A program made the translations under genes and the position numbers. The notes under the pieces were generated by a model. It was given only the letters and a program-made list of their open reading frames with translations. It had not been told where the DNA came from and made no database searches. Positions 1 to 9,511 of a DNA stretch of 64,000 nt are shown piece by piece (position 1 is the stretch's first letter; every line of letters begins with the position of its first letter). This DNA comes from JBFFZF01 sp050732695 (GTDB lineage Bacteria > Gemmatimonadota > Gemmatimonadetes > Longimicrobiales > RSA9), in contig JBOHRL010000093.1 in assembly GCA_050732695.1 (NCBI GenBank), positions 6,472 through 70,471 of the forward strand, written 5' to 3'.

Positions 1-1143
1 CGTTACCCGGCGAGCGTCGCGGCATTCTCGAAGAACGGGACGCCGTACGAAACAGGCGAGACGCTGCGTCAACCCGACCTCGCGAAGACGCTCGGCCGCA
101 TCATGCGCGAAGGCCGCGACGGTTTCTACAGCGACGAGACCGCACGCCTGATTGCAGCCGAGATGGTGCGCGGCCACGGCCTCATCACCGAGGACGATCT
201 CGCCCGCTACCAGGCAAAGGAGCGGACGCCCATTCGTGGGACCTACCGCGGCTACGACATCGTCAGCATGCCACCCCCGTCGAGCGGCGGCATCGCAATG
301 GTCGAAATGCTCAACATCCTCGAGGGCTTCGACCTGCGCGCGATGGGCCACAACTCCGCACCGTACATCCACCACCTCGTCGAGGCGATGCGGCGGGCAT
401 ACCTCGATCGCGCGCGCTACGTCGCCGATACCGATTTCGCCGACGTCCCGATCGCCATGCTGACCGGAAAAGATTACGCGACATCACTCCGCGCTTCCAT
501 TCAGCCAGCGAAAGCATCGCCCTCTGAACCCGCCGATATCCAGCCCGGTCATGAGAGTCCGGAAACGACACATTATTCGGTTGTCGATGCAAGCGGCATG
601 GCCGTCTCCGTCACGTACACGCTCGAGGCCGGCTACGGCTCGAAGATCGTGGTCCCCGGCGGCGGGTTCCTGCTCAACAACGAGATGGGCGACTTCAACG
701 CCGGCCCGGGCATCACGACCGCGAGCGGCCTCATCGGCAGTGACCCGAATCTCGCCCGCCCCGAACAGCGCATGCTGTCCAGCATGACGCCTTCCATTGT
801 CGCGAAGGACGGCCAGCTCGTCGCCATCGTCGGTAGCCCCGGCGGCCGCACGATCATCAACACCGTGATGCAGGTCATCCTCAACGTCATCGATCACGGC
901 ATGTCCATCCAGGATGCAGTCGCTGCACCGCGCATCCACCACCAGTGGCTGCCCGATCGCGTGAGCATCGAGGAAGACGGTGCGACAACGGATGCCGTTC
1001 AGGCCCTCGAGGCCATGGGCCACTCGGTCCGCGTGGGCGGTCGCCAGGGCAGCGCGCACTCGATCATGATCGATCCGCGCACAGGCGAACGCATTGGCGC
1101 CGCAGATCCGCGCGATCGCGACGCAGGCGCGGTCGGGTACTGA
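1..1143 (+). CDS. ggt: Gamma-glutamyltransferase, C-terminal part (cut by window start)
   Basis: Gamma-glutamyltransferase hydrolyses or transfers the gamma-glutamyl group of glutathione and related peptides; it is an exported N-terminal-nucleophile enzyme that cleaves itself. The frame is open from base 1, so the N-terminal part lies outside the window. Visible family landmarks are the processing-site motif ETTHYSV (the first Thr is the expected nucleophile), PGGGFLLNNEMGDF shortly after it, the SSMTPS segment, and GSPGGRT near the substrate pocket. The small subunit therefore looks complete. An amino-acid permease frame begins almost at the stop codon, which suggests coupled peptide hydrolysis and amino-acid uptake. 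A second, divergent copy lies at 41231-42937. Confidence 0.93.
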   Translation, partial: RYPASVAAFSKNGTPYETGETLRQPDLAKTLGRIMREGRDGFYSDETARLIAAEMVRGHGLITEDDLARYQAKERTPIRGTYRGYDIVSMPPPSSGGIAMVEMLNILEGFDLRAMGHNSAPYIHHLVEAMRRAYLDRARYVADTDFADVPIAMLTGKDYATSLRASIQPAKASPSEPADIQPGHESPETTHYSVVDASGMAVSVTYTLEAGYGSKIVVPGGGFLLNNEMGDFNAGPGITTASGLIGSDPNLARPEQRMLSSMTPSIVAKDGQLVAIVGSPGGRTIINTVMQVILNVIDHGMSIQDAVAAPRIHHQWLPDRVSIEEDGATTDAVQALEAMGHSVRVGGRQGSAHSIMIDPRTGERIGAADPRDRDAGAVGY

Positions 1144-1147
1144 CCAT

Positions 1148-2512
1148 TTGAAGAATCTCGAAGCACCAGCGCTGTCGCCGGCGACGGCGCCCGGCAATGA
1201 TGACTTGCGCCGCGTCATACGCGTCCGCGATGGCCTCGCGGTCGCCGTCGGCATCGTCATCGGCGCGGGCATCCTGCGGACGCCCGGCCTCATTGCCGGC
1301 TACCTCGGCGATGCCGGTCTCATCCTCGGCGTCTGGCTGCTCGGCGGCATCATCGCCGGACTCAGCACTCTGCTGCTCGCGGAAATGGCGGCCGCCATAC
1401 CGACCGCCGGTGGTAAATACGTCTACGCAAAGACGGCGTGGGGACCCGTTGCCGGGTTCGTCGCAGGCTGGGCCGAGGTTCTCGTGTCGCGCGGGTTCTC
1501 GGGCGCGTCGAAGGCAGTCCTCATCGCGACGTACGTGACCGAACTCGCCGGCCGCGGCAGCATTCCTGTCCTCGCAGGCACCCTCGTCATCGCCTTCACC
1601 ATGCTCCACCTCGGCGGACTCAGGTTCGGGACCCGTTTCCAGAACATTACGACCTGCCTCAAGATCATCGTGCTCCTCGGCATCGCGGCAGCCGGCATCC
1701 TCGCCGGCGATGCGCGAGGATTCTCCGAGCAACTGGCCGTATCACCCGAGTACGCAGGCCTGCTCGGCTTCGCCCTCGCCTACCAGGCCGTCGCCTTCGC
1801 TTACTACGGTTGGGAAGATGCCGCGAAGATGGCCGAAGAAGTGCGCGATCCCGGACGCTCACTGCCCCGCATCCTCATCGGCGGCGCAGCGGCCGTCGCT
1901 TTCCTCTACATGCTCATCAATGTAGCGTTCCTGTTCGCACTCACACCAGCCGAGATGGCAGGGTCCACACTCGTCGCCCGCGATGCGGTCGCCGTCGCTC
2001 TTGGCGATGCCGCCGGAATCACCGTCCAGGTCGCAGGCATCATCATCCTGCTGAGCAGCGCGAACGTGAATTTTCTCGCGACTCCACGCGTGGCCTACGC
2101 GCTTGCACGCGACGGCCTCGCCCCGCAGCCGCTCACTCGGGTCAGCTCACGCGGTACACCGACGTGGGGTCTCTTCGTCGTCAGCGCCGTCATCTTTCTG
2201 CTCGCCGTGACCGGGACTTTCGAACTGCTGATCCGCTTCATGATGCTCATCGCGATCAGCGTGGACCTCATCGTGTTTCTCGGCTTCTTCCGGCTCCGTG
2301 CCATGATGCCCGACCTGCACCGGCCGCTGCGCGTCCCACTCCATCCTGTCCTGCCCGCACTCACCATCGCTCTCTACGTTGCGGTACTCGCCATCATCGT
2401 GGCAACGCAACCGCAGCTTGCCCTCGGTGGCGGCCTGATGCTGCTCGGACTGTTCGTCGCGGGCTTTCTTACAGCGCGGCGGAGCGGCGGGAGCGACTCG
2501 AGCGTGGCGTGA
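1148..2512 (+). CDS. APC-family amino-acid permease
   Basis: Inner-membrane amino-acid/polyamine/organocation transporter of the APC superfamily. About twelve hydrophobic segments follow a short polar N-terminus. The first helix carries GIVIGAGILRTPG, the unwound glycine-rich helix that binds the amino-acid backbone in this family. Roughly 455 residues is normal length. No ATG exists near the start. A TTG at 1148, four bases after the GGT stop, is the simplest choice; another TTG at 1094 would overlap GGT. Position right behind GGT suggests that it imports amino acids or dipeptides released by that enzyme, but the substrate cannot be read from sequence. Confidence 0.88.
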   Translation: MKNLEAPALSPATAPGNDDLRRVIRVRDGLAVAVGIVIGAGILRTPGLIAGYLGDAGLILGVWLLGGIIAGLSTLLLAEMAAAIPTAGGKYVYAKTAWGPVAGFVAGWAEVLVSRGFSGASKAVLIATYVTELAGRGSIPVLAGTLVIAFTMLHLGGLRFGTRFQNITTCLKIIVLLGIAAAGILAGDARGFSEQLAVSPEYAGLLGFALAYQAVAFAYYGWEDAAKMAEEVRDPGRSLPRILIGGAAAVAFLYMLINVAFLFALTPAEMAGSTLVARDAVAVALGDAAGITVQVAGIIILLSSANVNFLATPRVAYALARDGLAPQPLTRVSSRGTPTWGLFVVSAVIFLLAVTGTFELLIRFMMLIAISVDLIVFLGFFRLRAMMPDLHRPLRVPLHPVLPALTIALYVAVLAIIVATQPQLALGGGLMLLGLFVAGFLTARRSGGSDSSVA

Positions 2513-2547
2513 TCGACACCCTCCTGGCGACGTTGACCGCCGGTGCG

Positions 2548-4206
2548 TCAGGCGTTGTCCATCACGCCCAGCTCGCGCGGTGAAGACGCGTATCGCTTCA
2601 GCTTGCGATACAACGTTGCCGTCCCGATCCCCAGTTGCTCCGCGGCGCGCGCCCGGTTGCCGTCGTTCGCCTGCAAGACCGCAAGGATGTACTCACGCTC
2701 GATATCCTCGAGTGGACGAACTTCGCCGGGCGACCATGCAACCGGGAGCGCGAGCCCGACTTCTTCCGGGAGGTCTTCAAGATCGATGCGATTGCCTCGC
2801 GCAAGAACGACCGCGCGCTCGATCGCGTTCTCGAGTTCGCGTACGTTGCCCGGCCAGCCGTAACGCACAAGCTGGTTGGCCGCACGCGGCGTCAGGCCCG
2901 TGACCTTGCGCCCGGTGCGGCCGACCGCATCCGCCAGGAACGTGCGCGCAAGGGCCAGGATGTCGTCGCGCCGCTCGCGCAGCGGGGGCACGCGGATCTC
3001 GACCACGCGCAGCCGATAGTAGAGGTCCTGCCGGAATCGCGCGGCGTTCACGTCCGCGACAAGATCGCGGTTCGTTGCCGCGAGTACACGCACATCGATC
3101 GGCCGATTCCTGTTCTCGCCGACGCGCCGTACTTCGCGTTCCTGCAACGTGCGCAGCAGCTTCACCTGCATCGCCGGCGGGACGTCCCCGATCTCATCCA
3201 GCAGCAACGTGCCACCCATCGCCGCCTCGAACAGACCTGGCCGATCCTGCGTCGCGCCAGTGAACGCACCTTTCGCATGGCCGAACAGTTCCGACTCGAG
3301 AAGACCCTCCGGCACCGCACCACAGTTGATGGCGACAAATGGACCGCCGGCTCGCGGCGACTCCTCATGGATCAGCCGCGCAACACGCTCCTTCCCCACT
3401 CCGCTCTCACCCGTGATCAGAATCGTCGAGTCGACGCGCGCCACCCGGCTCGCCACATCGAGCACCCGCTGCATCGCCCCGCTCTGCACGATGAGCCCCG
3501 ACACTTCCTGCCCCTTCCTCGAGCCGCCAACCAGTTCCCGGCGCCGCCTGCGAAGACGGCCTTCCACTCGCTTCAGTTCGTCCGTGACCTGACTCAGAGC
3601 CGCGTCCATGCTGCATAGCTCGTAGAACCGCAGATGCTCTTCGATCGCATCGCCCCAATCCTCACGAGTGCGCGCAACCAGATGACACACCGCGTCACCC
3701 TTGCCGCGGCACCGCGCTTCAATGCCGTAGATCTCACGCCCATTGCACTTCGACAGATACCCGCTCGCATAGCCCGTCAGCGTCCAGCACACCGCTTCCT
3801 CCGACTGGCCCTGATGCAGGAGATGCTGCTCCGCTTCGTACGACTCGTGCCAGATCGATTCCGCGAATGCCGCTGGCTTCGATCGCGCCTCCGGAAACGG
3901 CGACGCCACCACCACCAACCCCTGCAACGTGTGCAGCCGCCCCCCCGCATTCCTCCACTCCTCTTCATCGTCCCACGGAAACGCCGTCCGCAGTGTCTCC
4001 GCCGTCCGCCACCCGTGCGCATAGCCGAACCGCGTCAGCACCGCACGCGCCCCCGTTAGCCCCATCGTCTCGATCAGCTCCTTCCGCACCAACCCCAGCG
4101 CTACACTGTCGAAGAGCAACGCCCGCTGCCCCGCAAACCGGATCACTCCGCCCTTCGGCTCGAACTGAAGCAATTCCCTGAGGTCGAGATCTGCTACCCT
4201 CACCAC
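2548..4206 (-). CDS. Sigma-54-dependent activator with XylR-N/V4R sensor
   Basis: Enhancer-binding transcription activator of the XylR/DmpR class. Residues about 10-110 resemble the XylR N-terminal fold. Residues 130-195 form a V4R-type ligand module with Cys154, Cys166 and Cys174 placed to hold a metal. A short linker follows, then the AAA+ domain with Walker A GESGVGKE (266-273), the sigma-54 contact loop GAFTGA (313-318) and Walker B LLLDEIGD. A Fis-type helix-turn-helix lies at about 505-545. Known relatives sense aromatic compounds such as phenol or xylene. No aromatic catabolic genes lie nearby, so the effector and targets here are unknown. The start is one of two adjacent GTG codons behind GGAGGG. 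It converges with the permease gene. Confidence 0.9.
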   Translation of the reverse strand: MVRVADLDLRELLQFEPKGGVIRFAGQRALLFDSVALGLVRKELIETMGLTGARAVLTRFGYAHGWRTAETLRTAFPWDDEEEWRNAGGRLHTLQGLVVVASPFPEARSKPAAFAESIWHESYEAEQHLLHQGQSEEAVCWTLTGYASGYLSKCNGREIYGIEARCRGKGDAVCHLVARTREDWGDAIEEHLRFYELCSMDAALSQVTDELKRVEGRLRRRRRELVGGSRKGQEVSGLIVQSGAMQRVLDVASRVARVDSTILITGESGVGKERVARLIHEESPRAGGPFVAINCGAVPEGLLESELFGHAKGAFTGATQDRPGLFEAAMGGTLLLDEIGDVPPAMQVKLLRTLQEREVRRVGENRNRPIDVRVLAATNRDLVADVNAARFRQDLYYRLRVVEIRVPPLRERRDDILALARTFLADAVGRTGRKVTGLTPRAANQLVRYGWPGNVRELENAIERAVVLARGNRIDLEDLPEEVGLALPVAWSPGEVRPLEDIEREYILAVLQANDGNRARAAEQLGIGTATLYRKLKRYASSPRELGVMDNA

Positions 4207-4296
4207 GCACCCTCCTGATCAGGACGAGACGGATGTTATATCAAAATGAGAGGAAGGGCGAGCCGTCGACCGGGGATCGATAACGAAGCCGAAGAC

Positions 4297-5082
4297 TCAG
4301 ACGGGAGTCCGGCCGAGCAACGAGGCGAGAACGTCCGGGAGGTCCGTGAACATGCCATCCACGCCCATGGCCAGCATGCGGCGCATGTCCACAGGCTCGT
4401 TGACGGTATACGGATGAATGACGAGGCCGGCGGCGTGGACAGTTGCAACGAGCACGGAATCGACGTCGAGGAAATGGGGACCGATCCCGTGGATCAGGTT
4501 GGCGAGTTCGCTGAGCTGCGGGCGGATGGTTGCGCTCGGCGTTTCTTTGGGGAAGAGCTGAACGAGGCGGAGGTTTGCGTTCAGGGCGCGGACCCTGCGC
4601 AGGCTTTCCGTACTGAAGGACTGCACGATGACACGCGCGTCCTGTTCGTTCTTCGGCAGCAGCTGATACTGATCGAGGAGGCCGACGAGCGCCTGCTCCA
4701 TGCCGGGCGCATCGTCGGGGTGTTTGGTCTCGATGTAGAACCGGGCGTGGCCAGCGTAGCGGGCGAGGACGTTGTCGAGCGTGGGGATGCGCTGCTTGGC
4801 GAATTCGGGTCGAGCGCGATCGGGATACACTTCGTTGAACCAGCGGCCCGCATTGCACCTGGCGATCTGAGCGAGGGTCCGGCGGCGGACGCGTCCGGTG
4901 CAGCGGGCGCCGCGTGCGGTGCGATCGAGGGTATCGTCATGCATGACGATGAGGTGACCGTCCGCGGTCATCTGGAGGTCGAGTTCGAGAACGTCGGCGC
5001 CCGACGTGAGTGCGAGATCCCACGAAGCGAACGTGTGCTCGGGTGCGTGCGCCGCCGCACCGCGGTGGCCGATGATCAGCAA
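4297..5082 (-). CDS. Glycerophosphodiester phosphodiesterase
   Basis: Hydrolyses glycerophosphodiesters released from phospholipids to glycerol-3-phosphate and an alcohol. The typical TIM-barrel landmarks are present: IIGHRGA at the N-terminus (general acid/base His), then HAPEHT, LELDLQMTADG with HLIVMHDDTLDRT (metal and catalytic residues), YIETKHPD in the middle, and VNEPVDMRRMLAMGVDGMFTDLPD at the end. The frame runs further upstream, but similarity begins at LLIIGHRG, and a TTG at 5082 gives a normal 261-residue cytoplasmic enzyme. No convincing ribosome binding site precedes it, so the start is uncertain. Confidence 0.87.
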   Translation of the reverse strand: MLIIGHRGAAAHAPEHTFASWDLALTSGADVLELDLQMTADGHLIVMHDDTLDRTARGARCTGRVRRRTLAQIARCNAGRWFNEVYPDRARPEFAKQRIPTLDNVLARYAGHARFYIETKHPDDAPGMEQALVGLLDQYQLLPKNEQDARVIVQSFSTESLRRVRALNANLRLVQLFPKETPSATIRPQLSELANLIHGIGPHFLDVDSVLVATVHAAGLVIHPYTVNEPVDMRRMLAMGVDGMFTDLPDVLASLLGRTPV

Positions 5083-5443
5083 ACGCGGAGGAAGGTCGAG
5101 GTGAGGATCGCGTGATCGCAGCGGTACCGGTTCATGGCGAGTCCGAGTGTAAGTGCACGGCAGCCAGCCCTCGAGTGGCAAGCATGGCGAGGTGTCTCGG
5201 AGTAAACAAGATCCGGCACTCGAACCGGTGAGACGGGAAAAGCATCGCCCGCGAGGTGAGAAAAGGACCGCATCGCATCCGTTCCCGAAGTGAGGTCGGG
5301 GACGGCAGCCAGAGCGAACTCCCCACAGCGAAGCGAGCGCCGTCCCGGCGGTCGGCCGGGTCCCCGGCTTCCCCCCCGGGGCACCCGCGCCGGCCGGATC
5401 CGCATGGCTATCAATGATGTGTCTGCGCCGGTACGTTTGAGGC
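5083..5443. other. Intergenic region, divergent promoters expected
   Basis: About 360 bases between the phosphodiesterase gene (leftward) and the ECF sigma gene (rightward). It must carry both promoters, but I could not place a convincing -35/-10 pair. No coding frame with recognisable content was seen. Confidence 0.4.
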
Positions 5444-6019
5444 ATGCTCGAGGACGCGGCAGGCATGCCCGGCAACGCGGCAAGGCGCGAGGACCCCAGG
5501 TCCTCGACGATCGAGGAGCTGGTGACGTCATGGGCTCGGACCATCCGCGCCGCTGCGGCGAAGTACGGAATCGCGGGTCCTGATCTCGACGAAGTCGCAC
5601 AGGATGTCCGGGTGCGGCTGTGGCGCGCTCTCGAGCAACACGGTAAGCCTGCGTCCGCGCTGACTGCGGCGTATGCGTATCGTGCGGCAACATCGGCAGC
5701 CATCGACCTGCTGCGCCGGCGTCGTGCCGAGCAACCGCAGCGCCGAGCCGGGTTCGAGGAAGCGGTGGCCGTCGTCGCCGGCCCGGGTGCCGGCGCGGCC
5801 GATGAGTCCGCGATCCTGGACAGGCTCGAGACCGCGCTGGCCATGGTTCCGGAATCGCGCCGGCCGGCAGTTCGGCTGCATCTGGAAGGGAAGCACGTCA
5901 GTGAAATCGCGAACCTGCTTGGCTGGACGCCGGCCGCTGCGAGGAATCGGCTCTATCGTGGCCTCGACGACTTGAGAACCGCGTTACGCGACGAGACGGA
6001 CGCGGACAGGCAACCATGA
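5444..6019 (+). CDS. ECF-type RNA polymerase sigma factor
   Basis: Extracytoplasmic-function sigma factor, about 191 residues. Region 2 is visible as IEELVTSWARTIRAAAAKYGI, DLDEVAQDVRVRLW and AAIDLLRRRR. Region 4 follows as MVPESRRPAVRLHLEGKHVSEIANLLGWTPAAARNRLYRGLDDLR, which contains the -35 recognition helix. The linker between regions is acidic and alanine-rich. The stop overlaps the next gene's ATG (ATGA), so this sigma factor and the membrane protein behind it are translationally coupled, the usual arrangement for a sigma/anti-sigma pair. An ATG at 5465 is an alternative start. A caspase-like CHAT gene lies just beyond on the opposite strand. Confidence 0.9.
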   Translation: MLEDAAGMPGNAARREDPRSSTIEELVTSWARTIRAAAAKYGIAGPDLDEVAQDVRVRLWRALEQHGKPASALTAAYAYRAATSAAIDLLRRRRAEQPQRRAGFEEAVAVVAGPGAGAADESAILDRLETALAMVPESRRPAVRLHLEGKHVSEIANLLGWTPAAARNRLYRGLDDLRTALRDETDADRQP

Positions 6020-6621
6020 ACGACGAAACTCTTCGGACCGCCTATACAACCTTGCGCGGCCGCCGCGCGGCTGAGGCGCCACCCGATATCGATATCGAGA
6101 TCATACGGTCGATCGCCGAGGGCACATACGATCGAAACGACCGCGACGCATTGCTCGATCGAGTCCTCGCACACCCTGCTACAGCGCGCGAGTTTGCGTT
6201 CCTCGCCGAGATCGCACGTGCGAGACCGAAGGCCCGAACATTACACTGGCTCGCGGCTGCCGCATCGGTCGCACTCGTCGTCACGGCCGGGCTCTTCGTT
6301 CGCCAGGCGATCCGGCCGGCGACCGACGTCATGCGAAGCTCCGGCAGCGTACCGCAACTCGTATCGCCCCCGGCTGAAGAAACGGTTGCGGCGGGCTCGC
6401 GTTTTGTCTGGAATCGATACGCCAACGCCAACGCGTACCGTTTCGAGATGATCGACGCCGAAGGCGATCTCGTCACACAGGCTTCGACGCTCGACACGGC
6501 GTGGGTGCTCCCCGTTGCAACCACCATCGAGACGGGGGCGAGCTACGTGTGGTGGGTCACCGCAGTGCTCGAGGATGGCACGGAGCGACGCGCGCGGCCC
6601 CGCCGCGTCACCGGTGGCTGA
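6016..6621 (+). CDS. Candidate membrane-anchored anti-sigma factor
   Basis: A 201-residue protein overlapping the sigma factor by four bases. The N-terminal 75 residues are cytosolic and helical. One membrane span follows at about 76-98 (WLAAAASVALVVTAGLFV), then a periplasmic domain of about 100 residues with FVWNRYANANAYRFEM, TAWVLP and YVWWVTA, a fibronectin-III-like beta pattern. The His/Cys pattern of zinc-binding anti-sigma factors is absent, so the assignment rests on topology and gene order rather than a recognised domain. The periplasmic part could sense a ligand or be cut to release the sigma factor. Its 3' end is only five bases from that of the CHAT gene. Confidence 0.65.
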   Translation: MNDETLRTAYTTLRGRRAAEAPPDIDIEIIRSIAEGTYDRNDRDALLDRVLAHPATAREFAFLAEIARARPKARTLHWLAAAASVALVVTAGLFVRQAIRPATDVMRSSGSVPQLVSPPAEETVAAGSRFVWNRYANANAYRFEMIDAEGDLVTQASTLDTAWVLPVATTIETGASYVWWVTAVLEDGTERRARPRRVTGG

Positions 6622-6626
6622 TCACA

Positions 6627-9395
6627 TCAGAATACGGCCGGCCGCACCGCTGCGTTGCCGCTCAGTGAGAAAGCGGCCCACACGGCCGGCGATTCACCGT
6701 CCTCGAACGATGTCCGCTTCGCCTTCCACAGTGCATCACCCGCCGATCCACCCGCCCGCAGCTCGGAGTAGAATCGTGCGATGAGCGGTTGTATCGATCG
6801 GTCGCCGACCGGCCAGTAGGTCGCGACGACCGCACGCGCGCCCGCTTCGAGGAATGGCGCCGTCAGCCCCTGCAATCCTTCGCCGGCAACGACTACGCCA
6901 CCCAGTGTCCGGCAGGCGGACAACACAACGAGATCCAGCTCGAGCGGTAACGCAGCGATATCGGCAACGCCGATGCGCCCATCCATGCTGTCCGTTGCGC
7001 CGACGTACAGCGCGCTTGCGAGAATGCCGTCATCTTCGACGCGCGCATGAGTGGCGAGGTGCAGAAGTCCGATGCCCGACCAGTCAATGGCGCGGAGGGC
7101 AACCTCGGTCGCGTCCGTGCCGAGCAGCAGACGCGGTTCGCGAAGGGCACGCGCAACGGCTCGCGCTTCGATCCTCGATGACGGCAGGGGCGGAAGACCG
7201 AAGGCAGGTCCGAACATCGCATCACCGACAACGACTGCGCCGGTTCGCGGCACTCGCTGCTCGCGCGCCTGCCACATCGCCAGAGCGAGTCGGGCACTCG
7301 GCATGAGACTCGTCGCAAATCGCTCGATTACGCGCCGCCCATCCGCCATCACGAGCGCATCGAACGGCAGGCGGTGCAACGGGCCATCCGGTGACAGGAC
7401 GAGTCTCGTGATATTCGCCGGAACTTCCGCAAGGACCTCATCCAGCACCGCCTCGCCCAATCGTCTCGCCAGCCCGTCCGCGCCGACCCCGCCCTCGAGA
7501 GCAGTCGCAAAACGTCGGATCGCGCCGGTCAACGAATCGGCCGGAGCCAGATCGAACGCGCGCAGGCCCTCGCGCGTCACGAGGAACGCCGTCGAGGGCT
7601 CGCCGCCGGCACCGGTCGCGAACTCGACAAGTGCAGTCGAATCCGGAATCGCCGCGCGCAACGTTTGCGGGTCGAGCCCGTCGGGCATGAGGCGAGTTTC
7701 CGGCTGTTCCGTAGAGCCGACCGGTTCCGGACCCAGCGCTCGCCGGCGTACGAGTTGCGTCCACAGAAATCGCGCCCGCTCCGCTTCTGCGATACGGAAA
7801 GCAGACTCGACCCGACCATTGGTCGCAAACAGGTGCACGACCGTGGCGATGCCGAGGTCCGGGTCCGCATCCAGCCGGCGGCTCTGCAATGCCGCGACAC
7901 TCGCATCGCGGTCCTGTTGGAGATTCCGTACGTAGTCGATATGCAGGAACGCGCGCTCGAGCCGCCGCTCGGCTGCGGCCAGATCACCAGCGCGGGCATG
8001 CGCTTCCGCGAGCCGAAGCTCTCCCTCGAGCAGATAATGGCGGCTCCACGAACTCATCGCGACGAGGTACGCCTCGAACCATTGGATCGCGGCGGAATAG
8101 TCGCCGCGGGCGAGTGCATTCAACCCGCGCACGTATTTTTCGTCGACCTCCCACCCGCGCATTCCCAGCTGGCGCGACTCCGCCATCGCCCGATCAAGCC
8201 ACTGTTCCGCGCCGTCGAGGTCGCCCGCCCCGCGCGCAGTCGCCGATAATGCGAACAGTACATACGGGTGCGATGTACGCCAACCGATCGAATCGTTGCG
8301 CGCGTACGCTCGCAGCAACCCATCACGCGCAGCACCGAATCGACCCATGGCAAGGTTCGCACCTGCATCGACGATGTCGGTCGTCGCAAGGCCGAGCCGA
8401 TCATTCGTTCTCTCGAAGATGGCTCTCGCCTCGAGCGCATGCCTTGCCGCCGTCGCCGCATCGCCGACCCGCGAAGCGACCTGCGCAAGGACCAGCGTCG
8501 CCCACGCTGCTGTCAGCTCATCGCCCGCGGCGCGCGCGATCGATGCACCATCCTGCGCATCGCGCAGCCCGCCGCGCAGATTGATCGAGTACGTCGTCGC
8601 CGCATAGGCTGAGAATTGCAGCGCGACGGCGAGGCCCAACTGGTCGCCAGTCGTGCGCAGCACGACCAGCGCCGAATCGATGGCTGCCCGCGAATCTGCC
8701 TGCCGCCCGCGAATCTCGAGGACCTGCGCACGCACGATGAGACAGCGGCCGATCGTGCGCGCATCACCCGATGCACGCGCTCGTTCGAGAGCCGACGTCA
8801 CCAGCGAATCCGCACGCAAGACCGCCGCACCCCGGATCGCCGCCGCCTGTCCACACCGAATCCGCGCCGCATCCACGTCCCGCGCATTCGTGCCGATGCT
8901 GGTGCTCGCGCGCTCCGCCAGCGCGCGCGCCGAATCCGCACTCGACGTGCGCGTCGCGATCGCAGCGAGTCCGAGCAGTGCCTGCGCCCGCGCAACAGGA
9001 TCGCCTCGCGACCCCTGACCGAGCACCTGTTCGAACGCGAACGCCGCCGAGTCCGTGCGCCAACGGATCAGCTTGCCCAGCCCCAGCCCCAGCCACGCCT
9101 GTACTGTGATCCCGTCGCCCGAGCCACCACGAGCGCCGCCGTCCTCGAGCAGCTCGCCATACAGACGGTCCGCTTCCGCGTACCGGTACGTCTCACGCGA
9201 CAGCGTCGCCAGGCTCAGAAGCGCGAGAACGTCGCCCCCGTCCGCCTCCATCCGCCACCGCGTGCGTTGCGATTCCACGCGATCCTCATCCACAGCCTGC
9301 GCCGCCGCCTCCACCGCAGCGCGCGCACGGCTGTAATCCGCAGGCGCCGAAACCGTGGCCGCCTGAATCGCGAGGAACAGCGTCGCCGCACTCAT
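6627..9395 (-). CDS. Exported TPR-CHAT (caspase-like) protein
   Basis: A 922-residue protein with an N-terminal secretion signal (MSAATLFLAIQAATVSA), about 550 residues of helical tetratricopeptide-like repeats, and a C-terminal CHAT domain. CHAT is a caspase-related cysteine-protease fold. Its catalytic pair is visible as His in LLHLATHA (about residue 782) and Cys in VVLSACRTLGG (about 825), followed by AGEGLQGL and the conserved ATYWPV strand. The two residues suggest it is active. TPR arms in this class usually bind a regulator or substrate. Upstream in-frame codons exist to 9461, but the ATG at 9395 places the signal peptide at the N-terminus. It converges with a sigma/anti-sigma pair. 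A link to those genes is inference. Confidence 0.88.
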   Translation of the reverse strand: MSAATLFLAIQAATVSAPADYSRARAAVEAAAQAVDEDRVESQRTRWRMEADGGDVLALLSLATLSRETYRYAEADRLYGELLEDGGARGGSGDGITVQAWLGLGLGKLIRWRTDSAAFAFEQVLGQGSRGDPVARAQALLGLAAIATRTSSADSARALAERASTSIGTNARDVDAARIRCGQAAAIRGAAVLRADSLVTSALERARASGDARTIGRCLIVRAQVLEIRGRQADSRAAIDSALVVLRTTGDQLGLAVALQFSAYAATTYSINLRGGLRDAQDGASIARAAGDELTAAWATLVLAQVASRVGDAATAARHALEARAIFERTNDRLGLATTDIVDAGANLAMGRFGAARDGLLRAYARNDSIGWRTSHPYVLFALSATARGAGDLDGAEQWLDRAMAESRQLGMRGWEVDEKYVRGLNALARGDYSAAIQWFEAYLVAMSSWSRHYLLEGELRLAEAHARAGDLAAAERRLERAFLHIDYVRNLQQDRDASVAALQSRRLDADPDLGIATVVHLFATNGRVESAFRIAEAERARFLWTQLVRRRALGPEPVGSTEQPETRLMPDGLDPQTLRAAIPDSTALVEFATGAGGEPSTAFLVTREGLRAFDLAPADSLTGAIRRFATALEGGVGADGLARRLGEAVLDEVLAEVPANITRLVLSPDGPLHRLPFDALVMADGRRVIERFATSLMPSARLALAMWQAREQRVPRTGAVVVGDAMFGPAFGLPPLPSSRIEARAVARALREPRLLLGTDATEVALRAIDWSGIGLLHLATHARVEDDGILASALYVGATDSMDGRIGVADIAALPLELDLVVLSACRTLGGVVVAGEGLQGLTAPFLEAGARAVVATYWPVGDRSIQPLIARFYSELRAGGSAGDALWKAKRTSFEDGESPAVWAAFSLSGNAAVRPAVF

Positions 9396-9471
9396 TTTTG
9401 TCTTGTTCGCCCAATCTAATGGGCAGTCCCGGCGAACGGCCAACCCGACCCGGCCGATCATGGGCCTGTTC

Positions 9472-9500
9472 TTGACAGACCCGGCGTGGCCGGGTAGGAT
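9472..9500 (+). promoter_or_regulatory. Sigma-70-type promoter of the CbiX-like gene
   Basis: TTGACA at 9472-9477 is a perfect -35 box. It is followed after exactly 17 bases by TAGGAT (9495-9500), four of six matches to the -10 consensus. The predicted transcript start, near 9507, lies a few bases before a Fur-like palindrome. This is the best-formed housekeeping promoter I noticed in the window. Confidence 0.7.
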
Positions 9501-9511
9501 CGGGCGTTACA

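Noticed and set aside
2635..3618. A 327-codon open frame on the plus strand
   Set aside because: Shadow of the sigma-54 activator; the activator has all catalytic motifs.
6627..9395. Type III-E CRISPR (Craspase) component
   Set aside because: The CHAT protein has a secretion signal and there is no gRAMP effector or CRISPR array in the window; only an analogy remains.
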